Assembly: GCF_000359745.1 (NCBI RefSeq)
Contig: NZ_AQHN01000069.1
Span: forward strand, 1-48,486
DNA from: Rhizobium freirei PRF 81
GTDB lineage: Bacteria; Pseudomonadota; Alphaproteobacteria; Rhizobiales; Rhizobiaceae
DNA length: 48,486 nt
Direction of reading: 5' to 3'
Positions 8,117 through 16,263 of the stretch are shown one piece after another. A program made the translations under genes and the position numbers. The first letter of the stretch is position 1; each line of letters begins with the position of its first letter. Below the pieces are notes generated by a model that was not told the origin of the DNA, ran no database searches, and saw only the letters and a list, made by a program, of their open reading frames with translations.

Positions 8117-8818
8117 ATGATGCAAAGGCCACAGGACCTCCCTCCCTCAAACCACTACGCATCGACCGACCAAGCATTGCTGACAAAGGAATACCTCTGG
8201 CTATGGTCGCAGTTGTTTGCTAATGGACCCAAATATCCAGAGGCGAAACGAGCAGCGGATGTCGCAGTACAAAATAAGGCGAGATACCAGACTGTTTCGG
8301 AACAAACCGATGTACCTTGGTTTGTTATAGCTGCCATCCACTATCGCGAAGCCTCACAGTCCTGGAGGGGATGCCTCCACAATGGAGACCCCTGGAACAA
8401 AACGACGATACATGTGCCAGCAGGGCTGGGGCCATGGAATTCCTGGGAGGATGCCGCGGTAGATGCAATGAGATACGAACACTACGCCAATCTTCACGAT
8501 TGGGGATGCGGAGACGTTTTTCGACGGTTGGAGTTATACAACGGACCAGGATATCGAATTGGCAAAGTGAAGGATTTCATTTGCCATAAGCAGGGTAATC
8601 GAACTGGAACGTTTGATGGAACTTACTACGGGTCCATGCAGGATACTACGCCGCGCAATGCCAGTCCGTACATTTACAACGGGACACCCTTTTATCAGAA
8701 AGGTGTCTCCATTGAGGATCATTCGTTCTATCCGGACGCGGTCGACGACAACGTCGGCGTCATGTTCTTCTTGAAGGTTCTGGAAGCGGAATCAAAAGAA
8801 ATCCTGTTTCCTCAATAG
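8117..8818 (+). CDS. Lysozyme-like glycoside hydrolase, phage-endolysin type
   Basis: Encodes 233 aa. Residues 66-120 carry the pattern of a lysozyme-like family common in rhizobia and phages: VPWFVIAAIHYREAS with Glu78 as the probable catalytic acid, then CLHNGDPWNKTTIHVPAG and WEDAAVDAMRYE. The rest (LYNGPGYR.. near 141-147, SPYIYNGT and the C-terminal helix VGVMFFLKVLE) agrees with a complete lysozyme domain. It should cut the glycan chains of peptidoglycan. There is no signal peptide, so it needs help to reach the wall (a holin-like route, cell lysis or another exporter); the neighbouring membrane proteins are candidates. The start at 8117 follows AAAGGGAA. It is the second gene of the rightward arm and is followed by the hydrolase after 93 bases. 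Confidence 0.8.
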   Translation: MMQRPQDLPPSNHYASTDQALLTKEYLWLWSQLFANGPKYPEAKRAADVAVQNKARYQTVSEQTDVPWFVIAAIHYREASQSWRGCLHNGDPWNKTTIHVPAGLGPWNSWEDAAVDAMRYEHYANLHDWGCGDVFRRLELYNGPGYRIGKVKDFICHKQGNRTGTFDGTYYGSMQDTTPRNASPYIYNGTPFYQKGVSIEDHSFYPDAVDDNVGVMFFLKVLEAESKEILFPQ

Positions 8819-8911
8819 GACAGCCCAGCCATTGACAGGTTTCGCGGCGGGCGTTGCCGACCAATTTTGATCCGCACAAACAAAAGCAGGAACTAGAGAG
8901 GGAAGCGCATC

Positions 8912-10042
8912 ATGATCCAAACCGTCTATTTCGCGACCAATCGTCAACCGTTGCTGGACCCATCAGACCCCAAGCAAGAGCGTATCATTGGTTTCGGTTC
9001 CGAGCTCGGGCCGACCAGCGGCATCGATGTCCGCTATGGGAGTGCGAAGGTTGACGTAGACCTTTCAAAGAAGACAAATGTCTTGGTCCCGGGTTCCTTG
9101 GTCGTTGCTAACCAGCAGCTTTTATTCACCGAAGGCCAGTCGCCGATATTAGGCAGTGACACGATCTTCGACGCTATACGAGCGTCGATGAAATCAGATA
9201 GCAAGCCGACAATCGCTTTCATCCACGGATTCAGCAACAGCTTTGTCGACTCTATCGAGCGCGGAGGCTGGTTGGGCGTCTTTTACGGCATCGACGTGAA
9301 CATGTTCGTCTTCTCGTGGCCCTCAATCGTATCGCTATTGCCGACACCTACGCCGTTTGGGGACTACGCTCATGATCGTAAGACGGCCGCCGCCTCCGGC
9401 CTCGCTATCGCTCGAACCTTACGTCGGCTCAGTGATTTCGCTGACAAATTGGAACAGGAAGAGCGCTGCGATCAGAGTATTCATCTCATCTGTCACAGCA
9501 TGGGGAACTACGTATTCAGAAACGGGCTGCAGGCGCTGTTAACGCTGCCCGAGCCCACGTCTCCGGCTCTCTCCGCAATTAATACCATGACATCTCTCGA
9601 TGGTTCGTCACCGGCGCTACGCCGCTATTTCGACAAGGTAATCCTTGCGGCTGCGGATGAAGACGCTGACGCATTTGATGATCCCACCAAGCTCAAGTTC
9701 CTGCCCAGGATGTGTAAGTCCGCCACTGTCTACTATTCCGAGAAGGATTGGATATTGGGGACGCTGAGCAATGGCACAAAGTTCAACGGACCGCGCCTGG
9801 GATCCGGCGGTCCTGACAATATGAGTACCACCAGTGATAAGATCTCAGCGATTGATGTCAGCGATATACTGGATGTATCCGAGCCCGAAAATCATCAATA
9901 TTACCGGGTCTTTCCGCAAATTCGCGACGACATAAAGGCTGTTCTCATCGGCACTCCGCCCGACAAGATCGCAAACCGTCAGGCGATTTCGCAGGCTCGA
10001 TGGAAGATCACGAAAAGGCGCGGGAAAACCACCACCGCCTAG
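8912..10042 (+). CDS. DUF900-type alpha/beta hydrolase
   Basis: Encodes 376 aa. It opens with the family's MIQTVYFATNR strand. FIHGF (about 103-107) forms the oxyanion-side loop. The nucleophile elbow is CHSMG with Ser196. The acid is probably Asp249 or a neighbour in AADEDADAF, and the base His328 in ENHQYYR, the usual end of DUF900 hydrolases. The substrate is unknown; lipase, esterase and amidase roles are all possible. No signal peptide or membrane helix is seen. The ATG at 8912 is preceded by AGAGGGAAG. It closes the rightward arm of the cassette, about 25 bases before the right-hand direct repeat. With the two wall-active proteins, it could be the lipid- or peptide-cutting member of an envelope-attacking set. 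Confidence 0.85.
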   Translation: MIQTVYFATNRQPLLDPSDPKQERIIGFGSELGPTSGIDVRYGSAKVDVDLSKKTNVLVPGSLVVANQQLLFTEGQSPILGSDTIFDAIRASMKSDSKPTIAFIHGFSNSFVDSIERGGWLGVFYGIDVNMFVFSWPSIVSLLPTPTPFGDYAHDRKTAAASGLAIARTLRRLSDFADKLEQEERCDQSIHLICHSMGNYVFRNGLQALLTLPEPTSPALSAINTMTSLDGSSPALRRYFDKVILAAADEDADAFDDPTKLKFLPRMCKSATVYYSEKDWILGTLSNGTKFNGPRLGSGGPDNMSTTSDKISAIDVSDILDVSEPENHQYYRVFPQIRDDIKAVLIGTPPDKIANRQAISQARWKITKRRGKTTTA

Positions 10043-10066
10043 AGGCTGTCGAGTTTCACAACATCC

Positions 10067-10085
10067 TGACCCATATTTGTTCTTG
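10067..10085 (+). repeat. Right copy of imperfect direct repeat flanking the cassette
   Basis: Partner of the copy at 4600-4618 (16 of 19 positions alike). It lies 25 bases after the stop of the last cassette gene. The sequence just right of it, read on the minus strand, has GGTTCAAATCCC followed by TTCAAGAAC, which resembles the T-arm and 3' end of a tRNA gene. A complete tRNA could not be folded. Confidence 0.35.
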
Positions 10086-10518
10086 AAGGGATTTGAACCG
10101 TCCGCCCGGTTGTCACAAAAGTTATTTGTCTGAAATTCTTCAGTAATGGACATTTCTTTGCCCGCATGGGATGACCGATTTGGAGCCGTGAGCGGACCGT
10201 TCGCTGGTGCGTGACAGGGCGAGTAAGCTGCAATTCGGCCGCAGATCAGGCGCCAGCAGCGCTCAACCCCAATGCGGCGGGTCTGATCTCGATCCAGTTT
10301 CAGCCATTCGCTGCCGATTGCACCCGTTTCAAAACCCGCCCTTTCTCCGGACTAGGTTACGCGCGACCCAAAATCCTGGACGGCAGGGAACTTGCGACGG
10401 ATGTGGGCCATGCAGGCGACGCGCGCCTGCGATCGACGAGTTCTCGCTTGCGACCCTCCCGTTTCGGGGCGTCGCTATGCCTCGATCGCACCTTTCTTAG
10501 GAATTCTGAGTCGACCTC

Positions 10519-10705
10519 CGGCCTCAGCCATCAGCGTCCACGCCGTCAAGCATCACCAAAAGCGCGTCCGGTTCTTCTCGACAGTCGAGCTGGTCAACGC
10601 TCTGGAGCAGGAGAAGTCCCAAGGCCGCCCAGGTGAAATCGCCAACGTCTGGCGCATTCCGATCTCGTCATCCTGGACGAACTTGGCTATGTTGCAGTGA
10701 GTACG
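10519..10705 (+). pseudogene. istB: IstB-type ATPase fragment of an IS21-family element
   Basis: The frame SVHAVKHHQKRVRFFSTVEL and the following residues LVNALEQEKSQG match the middle of IstB, the AAA+ transposition helper of IS21 elements. After about 10650 the frame changes and continues as HSDLVILDELGYVAVS, the Walker B region of IstB. The Walker A part and everything beyond Walker B are missing, as is the transposase istA. It is therefore an old, frameshifted remnant without function. It marks a former insertion at the edge of the cassette. Confidence 0.8.
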
Positions 10706-10920
10706 GGTATTTTCGAGGAACTGCCACAAACAAGCCATCCTGTTCGCGGCACTTTCCGAATGTGAATAGCGCAATGTTGATCAAGGTGCGAGCCGGACAC
10801 CGCTTACTTTCTGCGATGGTATGATCGCGGACTTGCTGATTAACCACAAGCGGTGAGTTAAAGTGCCAAACGACATATGTTCGCTTCTGTTCATAACTAG
10901 AGAGGCCGATCGGAAACCAA

Positions 10921-11841
10921 TTAGTCGGCTTGAATGTCGCCCTCGGCCTCCCAGCCCCGAAGCAGCCGATGCAGCACGTCGCGATCCGTCACGTCGAGCC
11001 GCGGCAACCCCGGCACGCGCACTGGGCCGACATCGAGGCCGGAATAGGTGACTGCCTCCTTGACGACGGTCACGTTCGCGCCGTTGCGGAATTTGGTGCG
11101 CATCCGCTCGAAGGGTTCGAGCTTGTTGACGATCGCTCTGGCTGCGGCGAAGTCGCCTTTCTGAAGCGCTTCATGGACGGCCAGCGAAAGCTTCGGCGCG
11201 ACATTGACGAGACCAGAAGTGAAGCCGTGCGCGCCAGCTGCGGTGAATGTCGGCGCCCAGCTCTCCGCCAAGCCGCAGACGAACAGCGCCCCATTCGGAT
11301 CGGCAGCGGGAATGGCCCTCGACAGCAGCAACAGATCAGTCGTGGCAAACTTGATGCCGGCAATATTGCCGTGATTGGCGAGGCGCACGATTTCGGCGAC
11401 TGTAAAACCCTCGGCCCTGACATAGGCGACGAGCGGCAGGCCGCATGCATCGGCGAGATTGCAGAAATAGTCGATCTGCGCCGATGGCGCCGCGAACGGA
11501 TCGACGGGCTGATGCGACATGACGGCCGATGCGCCGATCGCGGCCGCATCCCTGGCCATGCCGACTGCCTCGCGCAGCGACCGGCCGATCGCCGCAGTCA
11601 CCGGCGCCCGGCCGTCGACCCCGGAAACAGCGGCCTCGTGGACGATCCGGATCTCCTTCGGCGTCAGCGCATAGAATTCCCCGGTATTGCCGGCCGCGAC
11701 GATGTTATGAATGCCGGCCACGGCCACCCGCTCATAGACCTTCGCGGTAGTCCGCGCCTCGACGTCGCCGCCGGCGTCATAAGCCGTAACGGGGACGCCC
11801 GACACGCCCCTAAGCGCCTTGCGCATGATCGCGATGTTCAT
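10921..11841 (-). CDS. Dihydrodipicolinate synthase/N-acetylneuraminate lyase family aldolase or dehydratase
   Basis: Encodes 306 aa, the normal length of this TIM-barrel family. The pyruvate-binding loop GNTGE is at 51-55, the catalytic Tyr at about 140 (VAYVRAEG) and the Schiff-base Lys at about 164 (AGIKFATTD). Beside sugar-acid genes, such members usually act on 2-keto-3-deoxy sugar acids or 5-keto-4-deoxyglucarate rather than in lysine synthesis. The ATG at 11841 follows GGGGGAC. It is leftward, with the broken uronate dehydrogenase-like gene and the GntR repressor upstream in the same direction. It therefore probably belongs to the repressor's transcript and supplies the step after the dehydratase encoded at 19243-20430. 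The exact substrate is not certain. Confidence 0.85.
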   Translation of the reverse strand: MNIAIMRKALRGVSGVPVTAYDAGGDVEARTTAKVYERVAVAGIHNIVAAGNTGEFYALTPKEIRIVHEAAVSGVDGRAPVTAAIGRSLREAVGMARDAAAIGASAVMSHQPVDPFAAPSAQIDYFCNLADACGLPLVAYVRAEGFTVAEIVRLANHGNIAGIKFATTDLLLLSRAIPAADPNGALFVCGLAESWAPTFTAAGAHGFTSGLVNVAPKLSLAVHEALQKGDFAAARAIVNKLEPFERMRTKFRNGANVTVVKEAVTYSGLDVGPVRVPGLPRLDVTDRDVLHRLLRGWEAEGDIQAD

Positions 11842-11872
11842 TTTGGTCCCCCGTTCGCTTTCCATCAGGATG

Positions 11873-12141
11873 ATTGAATGTCCCGAGGACATTAGCCTGC
11901 AAAATAGTGTTCATATCGACGCCACTGGCAATGCCGGCAAGATGCACGACGCCGTCGATACCGCGCAAAACGGCCGTTGCCTCGTCGAGCCTGGAGAGGT
12001 CGGCGCGGACGAAGCTTTCATTTTCGGCCAGTTCCTCAGGCTCATGAATGTCGATGAGGCTGAGATGCTCGACATGCTGGCGAAGGAGTGGACGCACCAG
12101 CGTTCCAACGCGTCCGGCGCCACGGCAACTCGTCTCATCAT
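11873..12141 (-). pseudogene. udh: Truncated, frameshifted uronate dehydrogenase-like gene
   Basis: The frame reading GRVGTLVRPLLRQHVEHL, then LIDIHEPEELAENESFVRAD and VVHLAGIASGVDMNTILQAN, is the N-terminal Rossmann half of an extended SDR closest to uronate dehydrogenase, which oxidises galacturonate or glucuronate to the aldarolactone. Two lesions are visible. The start codons at 12136-12141 are out of frame with the GxxGxxG loop, so at least one base is lost near 12115. The homology stops at GTFN (about 11873), after which unrelated residues run into the aldolase start. The catalytic Tyr-x-x-x-Lys and about two thirds of the usual 265 residues are gone. It is non-functional, apparently through an internal deletion that moved the aldolase gene next to it. 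Confidence 0.8.
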
Positions 12142-12159
12142 CCGTCCTTCCATTATCGC

Positions 12160-12873
12160 TCAGACGCCCTGGAACATGCGCGCGCGCGCATTCAGTATGT
12201 GTCTCTTCATCGCGTCGTGCGCTTCGGTTTCCCGCCGGGCGAAGATCGCGTCAACGATCACCGCATGCTCATCCTGGACGCTGCGGATCTGCTCCGGCGT
12301 CCGTTTCAGGCTCAGGCTTCTTGTTACTGAATGGCCGATGGCGAAATGCGGTTTGAACCATTCGCGTACGGTGATGTGAAACTGATTGCTCGTCGCCATC
12401 GCAATCGCGTCGTGCAGGGCCTGATCTTCCTCGGCGCCGAGTTCGCCGTTCCTCAGGCAGTGCTCGATGGCAAGAAGCGCCTCGGTGATCCGCTCCATGT
12501 CGGACGGCTGCCAGTTTCGCGCAGCAAGCTCCGCAGCTTCGGCCTCAAGACCGGCACGGAATTCGAAGAACCGCTGAACATCGGCGAGCGAGCCTACCGG
12601 TACCATTTTCAGCATCGACGAATCCGGCCGTTGCCGGACATAGGAACCGGAGCCCTTGCGCGAAACAACGAGGCCATCGGCCCTTAGGCGTTCGAGCGCT
12701 TCACGCACGACGGGTCTCGATGCTCCGAAATCGGCGGCGAGCTTGGTTTCCGAAGGCAGCCGTTCGTTGACAGGAAAATGGCCGTCCGCGATCATTCCCA
12801 CGATCCTCTCGTAGATGATATCGCTGAAGCGGATTGCGCTCCGGTTCGAAACGGCATCGACTGCAACCGTCAT
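12160..12873 (-). CDS. GntR/FadR-family transcriptional repressor
   Basis: Encodes 237 aa. The N-terminal winged helix-turn-helix (about 12-80) has the GntR pattern: IVGMIADGHFPVNERLPSE, then LAADFGASRPVVREALERL and the wing GSGSYV. The C-terminal all-helical FCD domain has FRAGLEAEAAELAARN and the metal/ligand residues typical of the class: Asp/His in ALHDAIAMAT, His in VQDEHAVIVDAI and His in MKRHILNA. I chose the ATG at 12873; an upstream in-frame ATG at 12972 adds 33 residues unrelated to GntR proteins. It faces the transporter operon across a 367-base promoter region, where it probably binds. The likely inducer is a sugar acid of the pathway. Confidence 0.9.
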   Translation of the reverse strand: MTVAVDAVSNRSAIRFSDIIYERIVGMIADGHFPVNERLPSETKLAADFGASRPVVREALERLRADGLVVSRKGSGSYVRQRPDSSMLKMVPVGSLADVQRFFEFRAGLEAEAAELAARNWQPSDMERITEALLAIEHCLRNGELGAEEDQALHDAIAMATSNQFHITVREWFKPHFAIGHSVTRSLSLKRTPEQIRSVQDEHAVIVDAIFARRETEAHDAMKRHILNARARMFQGV

Positions 12874-13240
12874 TATCGCTCTTTTCTCCCCCGACAAGTG
12901 GCGAATCCACCCCATCGGCTCTTCGCCCGACGGGCAGAAGCCGGGCACGCCTTCTAGACCATGCGCGGGCATCGCTTTGCGGCGTTATGGACCGCGATGC
13001 AAACCGTTTATCGCATCTGACAGCTTGGACTTCATCTGCCAGTAACGGTAGAAACTCCCATTATTGGTCGTCAAACCCGATATTCCATTCTTATTGAATC
13101 TGTAATTATCTGTCAACTCTTGTAATCATTTGCGAACGTGTCTATGGTTTCGTCCAGCGCCGAGGAGGGCGCAAAATGGCGGTCGGGAGCCCGCCGCATC
13201 CACCGGGAAACGCCTGTACCGGCATAAAGGGGAGGAATCG
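12874..13240. promoter_or_regulatory. Divergent promoter region of the catabolic locus with a candidate operator
   Basis: The region is AT-rich at 13060-13135. A 12-base direct repeat, TGTAATTATCTG at 13101-13112 and TGTAATCATTTG at 13121-13132, has a 20-base period, close to two helical turns. That suits a dimeric regulator binding one face of the DNA, and the GntR protein next door is the natural candidate. The transporter gene's ribosome site is AAGGGGAGGAA just before 13241. Confidence 0.5.
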
Positions 13241-15181
13241 ATGCCCAATGACATTCTGTCTCGCCGTATTACCCGCCGCGCCGTTCTCGGCGGCATGGCT
13301 GGTGCTGCAGCATTGTCCGTCGCCAGTCGCGCCTTCGCGGCTGGCGGCGAAGCACCTGCCCTGGCTGCGCTCGTCAAGGATGGCAAGCTGCCGCCGCTCG
13401 CCGACCGGCTGCCAAAGAAGCCGATGGTCGTTACCCCTTACGAAAAAGTCGGCACTTATGGCGGCACCCTACGACGCGGCCTGCGAGGCTCGTCCGACCA
13501 TAACGGCATTCTGCGCATGGTGGGCAATCAAAGCCTGGTGCGCTGGAACCTTGAGTTCACTCAGGTCCTGCCGAACCTCGCCGAGCGCTGGGACGTCAAT
13601 GCCGACGCCTCGCAATTCACCTTCTATCTCATTCAAGGCGCACGCTGGTCCGACGGCCAGCCGTTCACGGCCGACGATGTGGTCTTCGCCATCGAGGACT
13701 GCGTCAAGAATACCGATCTTTATAGCGCGACGCCGGCGCAGCTGTCCGTTGCCGGTAAGGCAGTCGATGTCGCGAAGATCGACGACTATACGGTGAAATT
13801 CACCTTTGCCGCACCGAACGCACTTTATCTGGAAAATCTCGCAACGCCGCTCGGCCAGCATCCGACGCTGTTTCCGAAGCACTATTGCAGCCAGTTCCTG
13901 CCGAAATACAATCCGAACGTCGCTGAGGATGCGAAGAAGGCCGGCGTCAGCAGTTGGCCCGAACTCTTCCGCGCCCGCTGCGGCGACATCGAGATTCCCT
14001 CGCGCTGGGGCAATCCGGACAAGCCGACGCTCGATCCCTGGGTCGTCAAGGAACCCTATACTGGTGGCGCAACCCGCGTCGTCATGACCCGCAACCCATA
14101 CTTCTGGCAGGTCGATACATCAGGCAACCAGCTTCCCTATGTCGACGAGATCAATTTCGGCATCTCGCAGGACGTGGAATCGCTGATGCTGAACGTCATT
14201 TCCGGCAAGATCGATATTCAGGAACGCCACATCAGCGTGCTCGCCAACAAGCCTACACTCTCTCAGAATATCAAGAAGGGCGACTATCGTCTTTTGACGC
14301 TCATTCCTTCCAGCTCGCAGCAATGCCAGATCTACTTCAACATCACCCACAAAGATCCCGCGATGCGCAAGATGTTTGCCGACAAGTCGGTGAGACAAGC
14401 ACTCTCGCTCGGCATCAACCGGCAGGAAATCATCGACATCGTCTATTTCGGCCAGAGCGAAGGCTATCAGGCGGGACCTCGACCGGAGCATCCCTGGTAC
14501 AATGAAAAATATGCCCGCCAATTTACGAACTACGATCCGGACAAGGCCGGCGCGATGCTCGATCAAGCCGGTTACGGCAAGAAGGATCCAAGCGGCTTTC
14601 GCCTGAGGCCGGATGGCCAGAAGATGTTCTTCACCGTCGACGTCATACCAACCCTCTATCCCGATCTGGTCGATGCCCTCGAACTGGTGAAGGCGCATTG
14701 GGCCCAGATCGGCGTAGACATGAAGGTCAACACGATCGAACGTGCTCTTTATTACACCCGTGGCGACGACAACGCCCATGATGCCCAGGTCTGGCCGGGC
14801 CCAGGTGGCCTCGACCCGATGCTTGATCCGCGCGATTTCTTCGCCTTCCATCCGCAGGGCTCACGCTACGCCATCCCGTGGTCCGTTTGGTACACCTCGA
14901 ACGGCAAACAGGGCGAAGAGCCGCCGGAAAGCCAGAAGAAGCGCATGAAGCTCTTCGACGAGGCGCGCTCGACGGCCGATCTCGACAAGCGTGGCGCCGT
15001 CATGAAGCAGATCTTCGACATCGCAGCTGAGGAATTTGAAACCGTCGGGCTTTGCCTTGCCGTCGGCGGCTTTGGCATCATCCGCAACAATCTGCGCAAT
15101 GTCCCGGAAAAGCAGCCGGATAGCTGGTCGTGGCCCAATCCGGGACCGGCCATGCCGCAGCAATTCTTCTTTACCAGCTGA
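13241..15181 (+). CDS. ABC transporter substrate-binding protein (Opp/Dpp family 5), Tat-exported
   Basis: Encodes 646 aa, long for the family. The N-terminus (SRRITRRAVLGGMAGAAALS.., cleavage near SRAFA-AGG) has a twin-arginine motif followed by a mild hydrophobic stretch, so folded export through Tat is likely. The mature protein has family signatures such as LAERWDVNADASQFTFYLIQ, ARWSDGQPFTADDVVFAIED, and RQALSLGINRQEIIDIVYFG. In rhizobia such large family-5 proteins often bind sugar-acid or oligosaccharide ligands rather than peptides. The catabolic neighbours suggest an oligogalacturonide or aldonate-like ligand here. The ATG at 13241 has AAGGGGAGGAA upstream. It is the first gene of the rightward operon and is separated from the permeases by a hairpin. 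Confidence 0.92.
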   Translation: MPNDILSRRITRRAVLGGMAGAAALSVASRAFAAGGEAPALAALVKDGKLPPLADRLPKKPMVVTPYEKVGTYGGTLRRGLRGSSDHNGILRMVGNQSLVRWNLEFTQVLPNLAERWDVNADASQFTFYLIQGARWSDGQPFTADDVVFAIEDCVKNTDLYSATPAQLSVAGKAVDVAKIDDYTVKFTFAAPNALYLENLATPLGQHPTLFPKHYCSQFLPKYNPNVAEDAKKAGVSSWPELFRARCGDIEIPSRWGNPDKPTLDPWVVKEPYTGGATRVVMTRNPYFWQVDTSGNQLPYVDEINFGISQDVESLMLNVISGKIDIQERHISVLANKPTLSQNIKKGDYRLLTLIPSSSQQCQIYFNITHKDPAMRKMFADKSVRQALSLGINRQEIIDIVYFGQSEGYQAGPRPEHPWYNEKYARQFTNYDPDKAGAMLDQAGYGKKDPSGFRLRPDGQKMFFTVDVIPTLYPDLVDALELVKAHWAQIGVDMKVNTIERALYYTRGDDNAHDAQVWPGPGGLDPMLDPRDFFAFHPQGSRYAIPWSVWYTSNGKQGEEPPESQKKRMKLFDEARSTADLDKRGAVMKQIFDIAAEEFETVGLCLAVGGFGIIRNNLRNVPEKQPDSWSWPNPGPAMPQQFFFTS

Positions 15182-15192
15182 TCGGATTGATC

Positions 15193-15219
15193 AAGCGCCG
15201 CCTTCCATGGGCGGCGCTT
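15193..15219 (+). terminator. Intra-operon hairpin between binding-protein and permease genes
   Basis: A perfect 10-base-pair stem, AAGCGCCGCC with GGCGGCGCTT, encloses a seven-base loop and is followed by TTCCT. Its place, 11 bases after the binding-protein stop, is typical of ABC operons. There such a hairpin causes partial termination or protects the upstream message, so that more binding protein than permease is made. Confidence 0.7.
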
Positions 15220-15267
15220 TCCTGCATGCGGAGCTGCCCGGGGCAGCGCTCAACGCGAGACATAGCC

Positions 15268-16254
15268 ATGCTAGTCTTCATCGGTAAACGCCTTTTGTGG
15301 ATGATCCCGTCCCTTTTCGCCATCAGCTTCCTCGCCTTCGTGCTGATCCAGCTGCCGCCCGGTGATTATGTGACGACCTATATCGCCACGCTCGCCTCCT
15401 CGAACGAGGTGGTCGACCAGAACACGGCGACGCAGCTGCGCGAGCGCTTCGGCCTCGATCAGCCGATGCTCATCCAGTATTTGAAATGGATGTGGGGCAT
15501 TCTTTCGCGCGGCGATTTCGGCATTTCGTTCGAATGGCAACAGCCGGTCTCCGGTCTCATCTGGGAGCGCATGGCGCTGACGCTGATACTGGCGCTCGCA
15601 GCCCTGATCGCCACCTGGGCAATCGCGCTGCCGATCGGCGTCTATTCCGCCGTCAAGAAATATTCGATCGGCGATTATTTCTTTACCGCCTTCACCTTTT
15701 TAGGCCTTGCCATTCCCTCCTTTCTGCTGGCGCTCGTGCTGATGTATGTCGCCGCCGTGGAATTCGGCCAGGATGTCGGCGGCCTGTTTTCCTCCGAATT
15801 CGAGACAGCACCCTGGAGCATCGCCAAGATGCTGGATCTCCTCTCGCATCTGTGGCTGCCGGTCGTCATCCTTGCCGTTTCGTCGACCGCAAGCCTCATC
15901 CGCGTGATGCGCGCCAATATGCTCGACGAGCTGCCGAAACCCTACGTGACGACGGCCCGCGCTAAGGGTCTCTCCGAGTTTCGGCTGCTGGTCAAATATC
16001 CGCTGCGCATCGCGCTCAATCCGTTCATTTCGACCATTGCCTGGCTGCTGCCCAATCTCATTTCCGGATCCGTCGTCGTTGCGATCGTTCTCAACTTGCC
16101 GACGGCAGCGCCACTGCTGCTGCAGGCCCTGATGGCGCAGGACATGTATCTTGCCGGCGCCTTCGTGCTGCTGATCTGCGCGCTGACGCTGATCGGGTCA
16201 CTCATCAGTGACATTCTGCTTGCCCTCGTCGATCCCCGCATCCGGTTGGAATAG
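15268..16254 (+). CDS. ABC transporter permease (DppB/OppB type)
   Basis: Encodes 328 aa with six predicted membrane helices. It begins with the family's short amphipathic start MLVFIGKRLLWMIPSLFAISFL. The ATPase-coupling EAA loop is visible as PYVTTARAKGLSEFRLLVKYPLRIALNPFIS, close to the C-terminal side. The periplasmic part before it contains LDQPMLIQYLKWM and GDFGISFEWQQPV, standard for DppB-like permeases. It forms the membrane channel with the next gene product. The ATG at 15268 was chosen because the frame upstream overlaps the hairpin and the binding-protein end. The stop lies nine bases before the next start. Confidence 0.92.
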   Translation: MLVFIGKRLLWMIPSLFAISFLAFVLIQLPPGDYVTTYIATLASSNEVVDQNTATQLRERFGLDQPMLIQYLKWMWGILSRGDFGISFEWQQPVSGLIWERMALTLILALAALIATWAIALPIGVYSAVKKYSIGDYFFTAFTFLGLAIPSFLLALVLMYVAAVEFGQDVGGLFSSEFETAPWSIAKMLDLLSHLWLPVVILAVSSTASLIRVMRANMLDELPKPYVTTARAKGLSEFRLLVKYPLRIALNPFISTIAWLLPNLISGSVVVAIVLNLPTAAPLLLQALMAQDMYLAGAFVLLICALTLIGSLISDILLALVDPRIRLE

Positions 16255-16263
16255 GAGCAGCCC

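Larger units (their letters stand above)
10043..10920. other. Gene-poor stretch with insertion-sequence debris
   Basis: About 880 bases between the hydrolase and the catabolic locus. It holds the right copy of the direct repeat (10067-10085), immediately followed by a tRNA T-arm-like string on the minus strand, and an IstB fragment at 10519-10705. The several medium open frames at 10200-10650 overlap one another in different frames, and none resembles a protein apart from the IstB piece. Confidence 0.5.

Noticed and set aside
4752..10042. Cassette as an ordinary prophage remnant
   Set aside because: Apart from the lysozyme-like gene there is no capsid, tail, portal, terminase or integrase gene, and the hydrolase and membrane proteins are not phage-typical.
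10930..11877. 315-codon plus-strand frame opposite the aldolase gene
   Set aside because: Antisense shadow of a GC-rich gene; the minus-strand protein has all family motifs.
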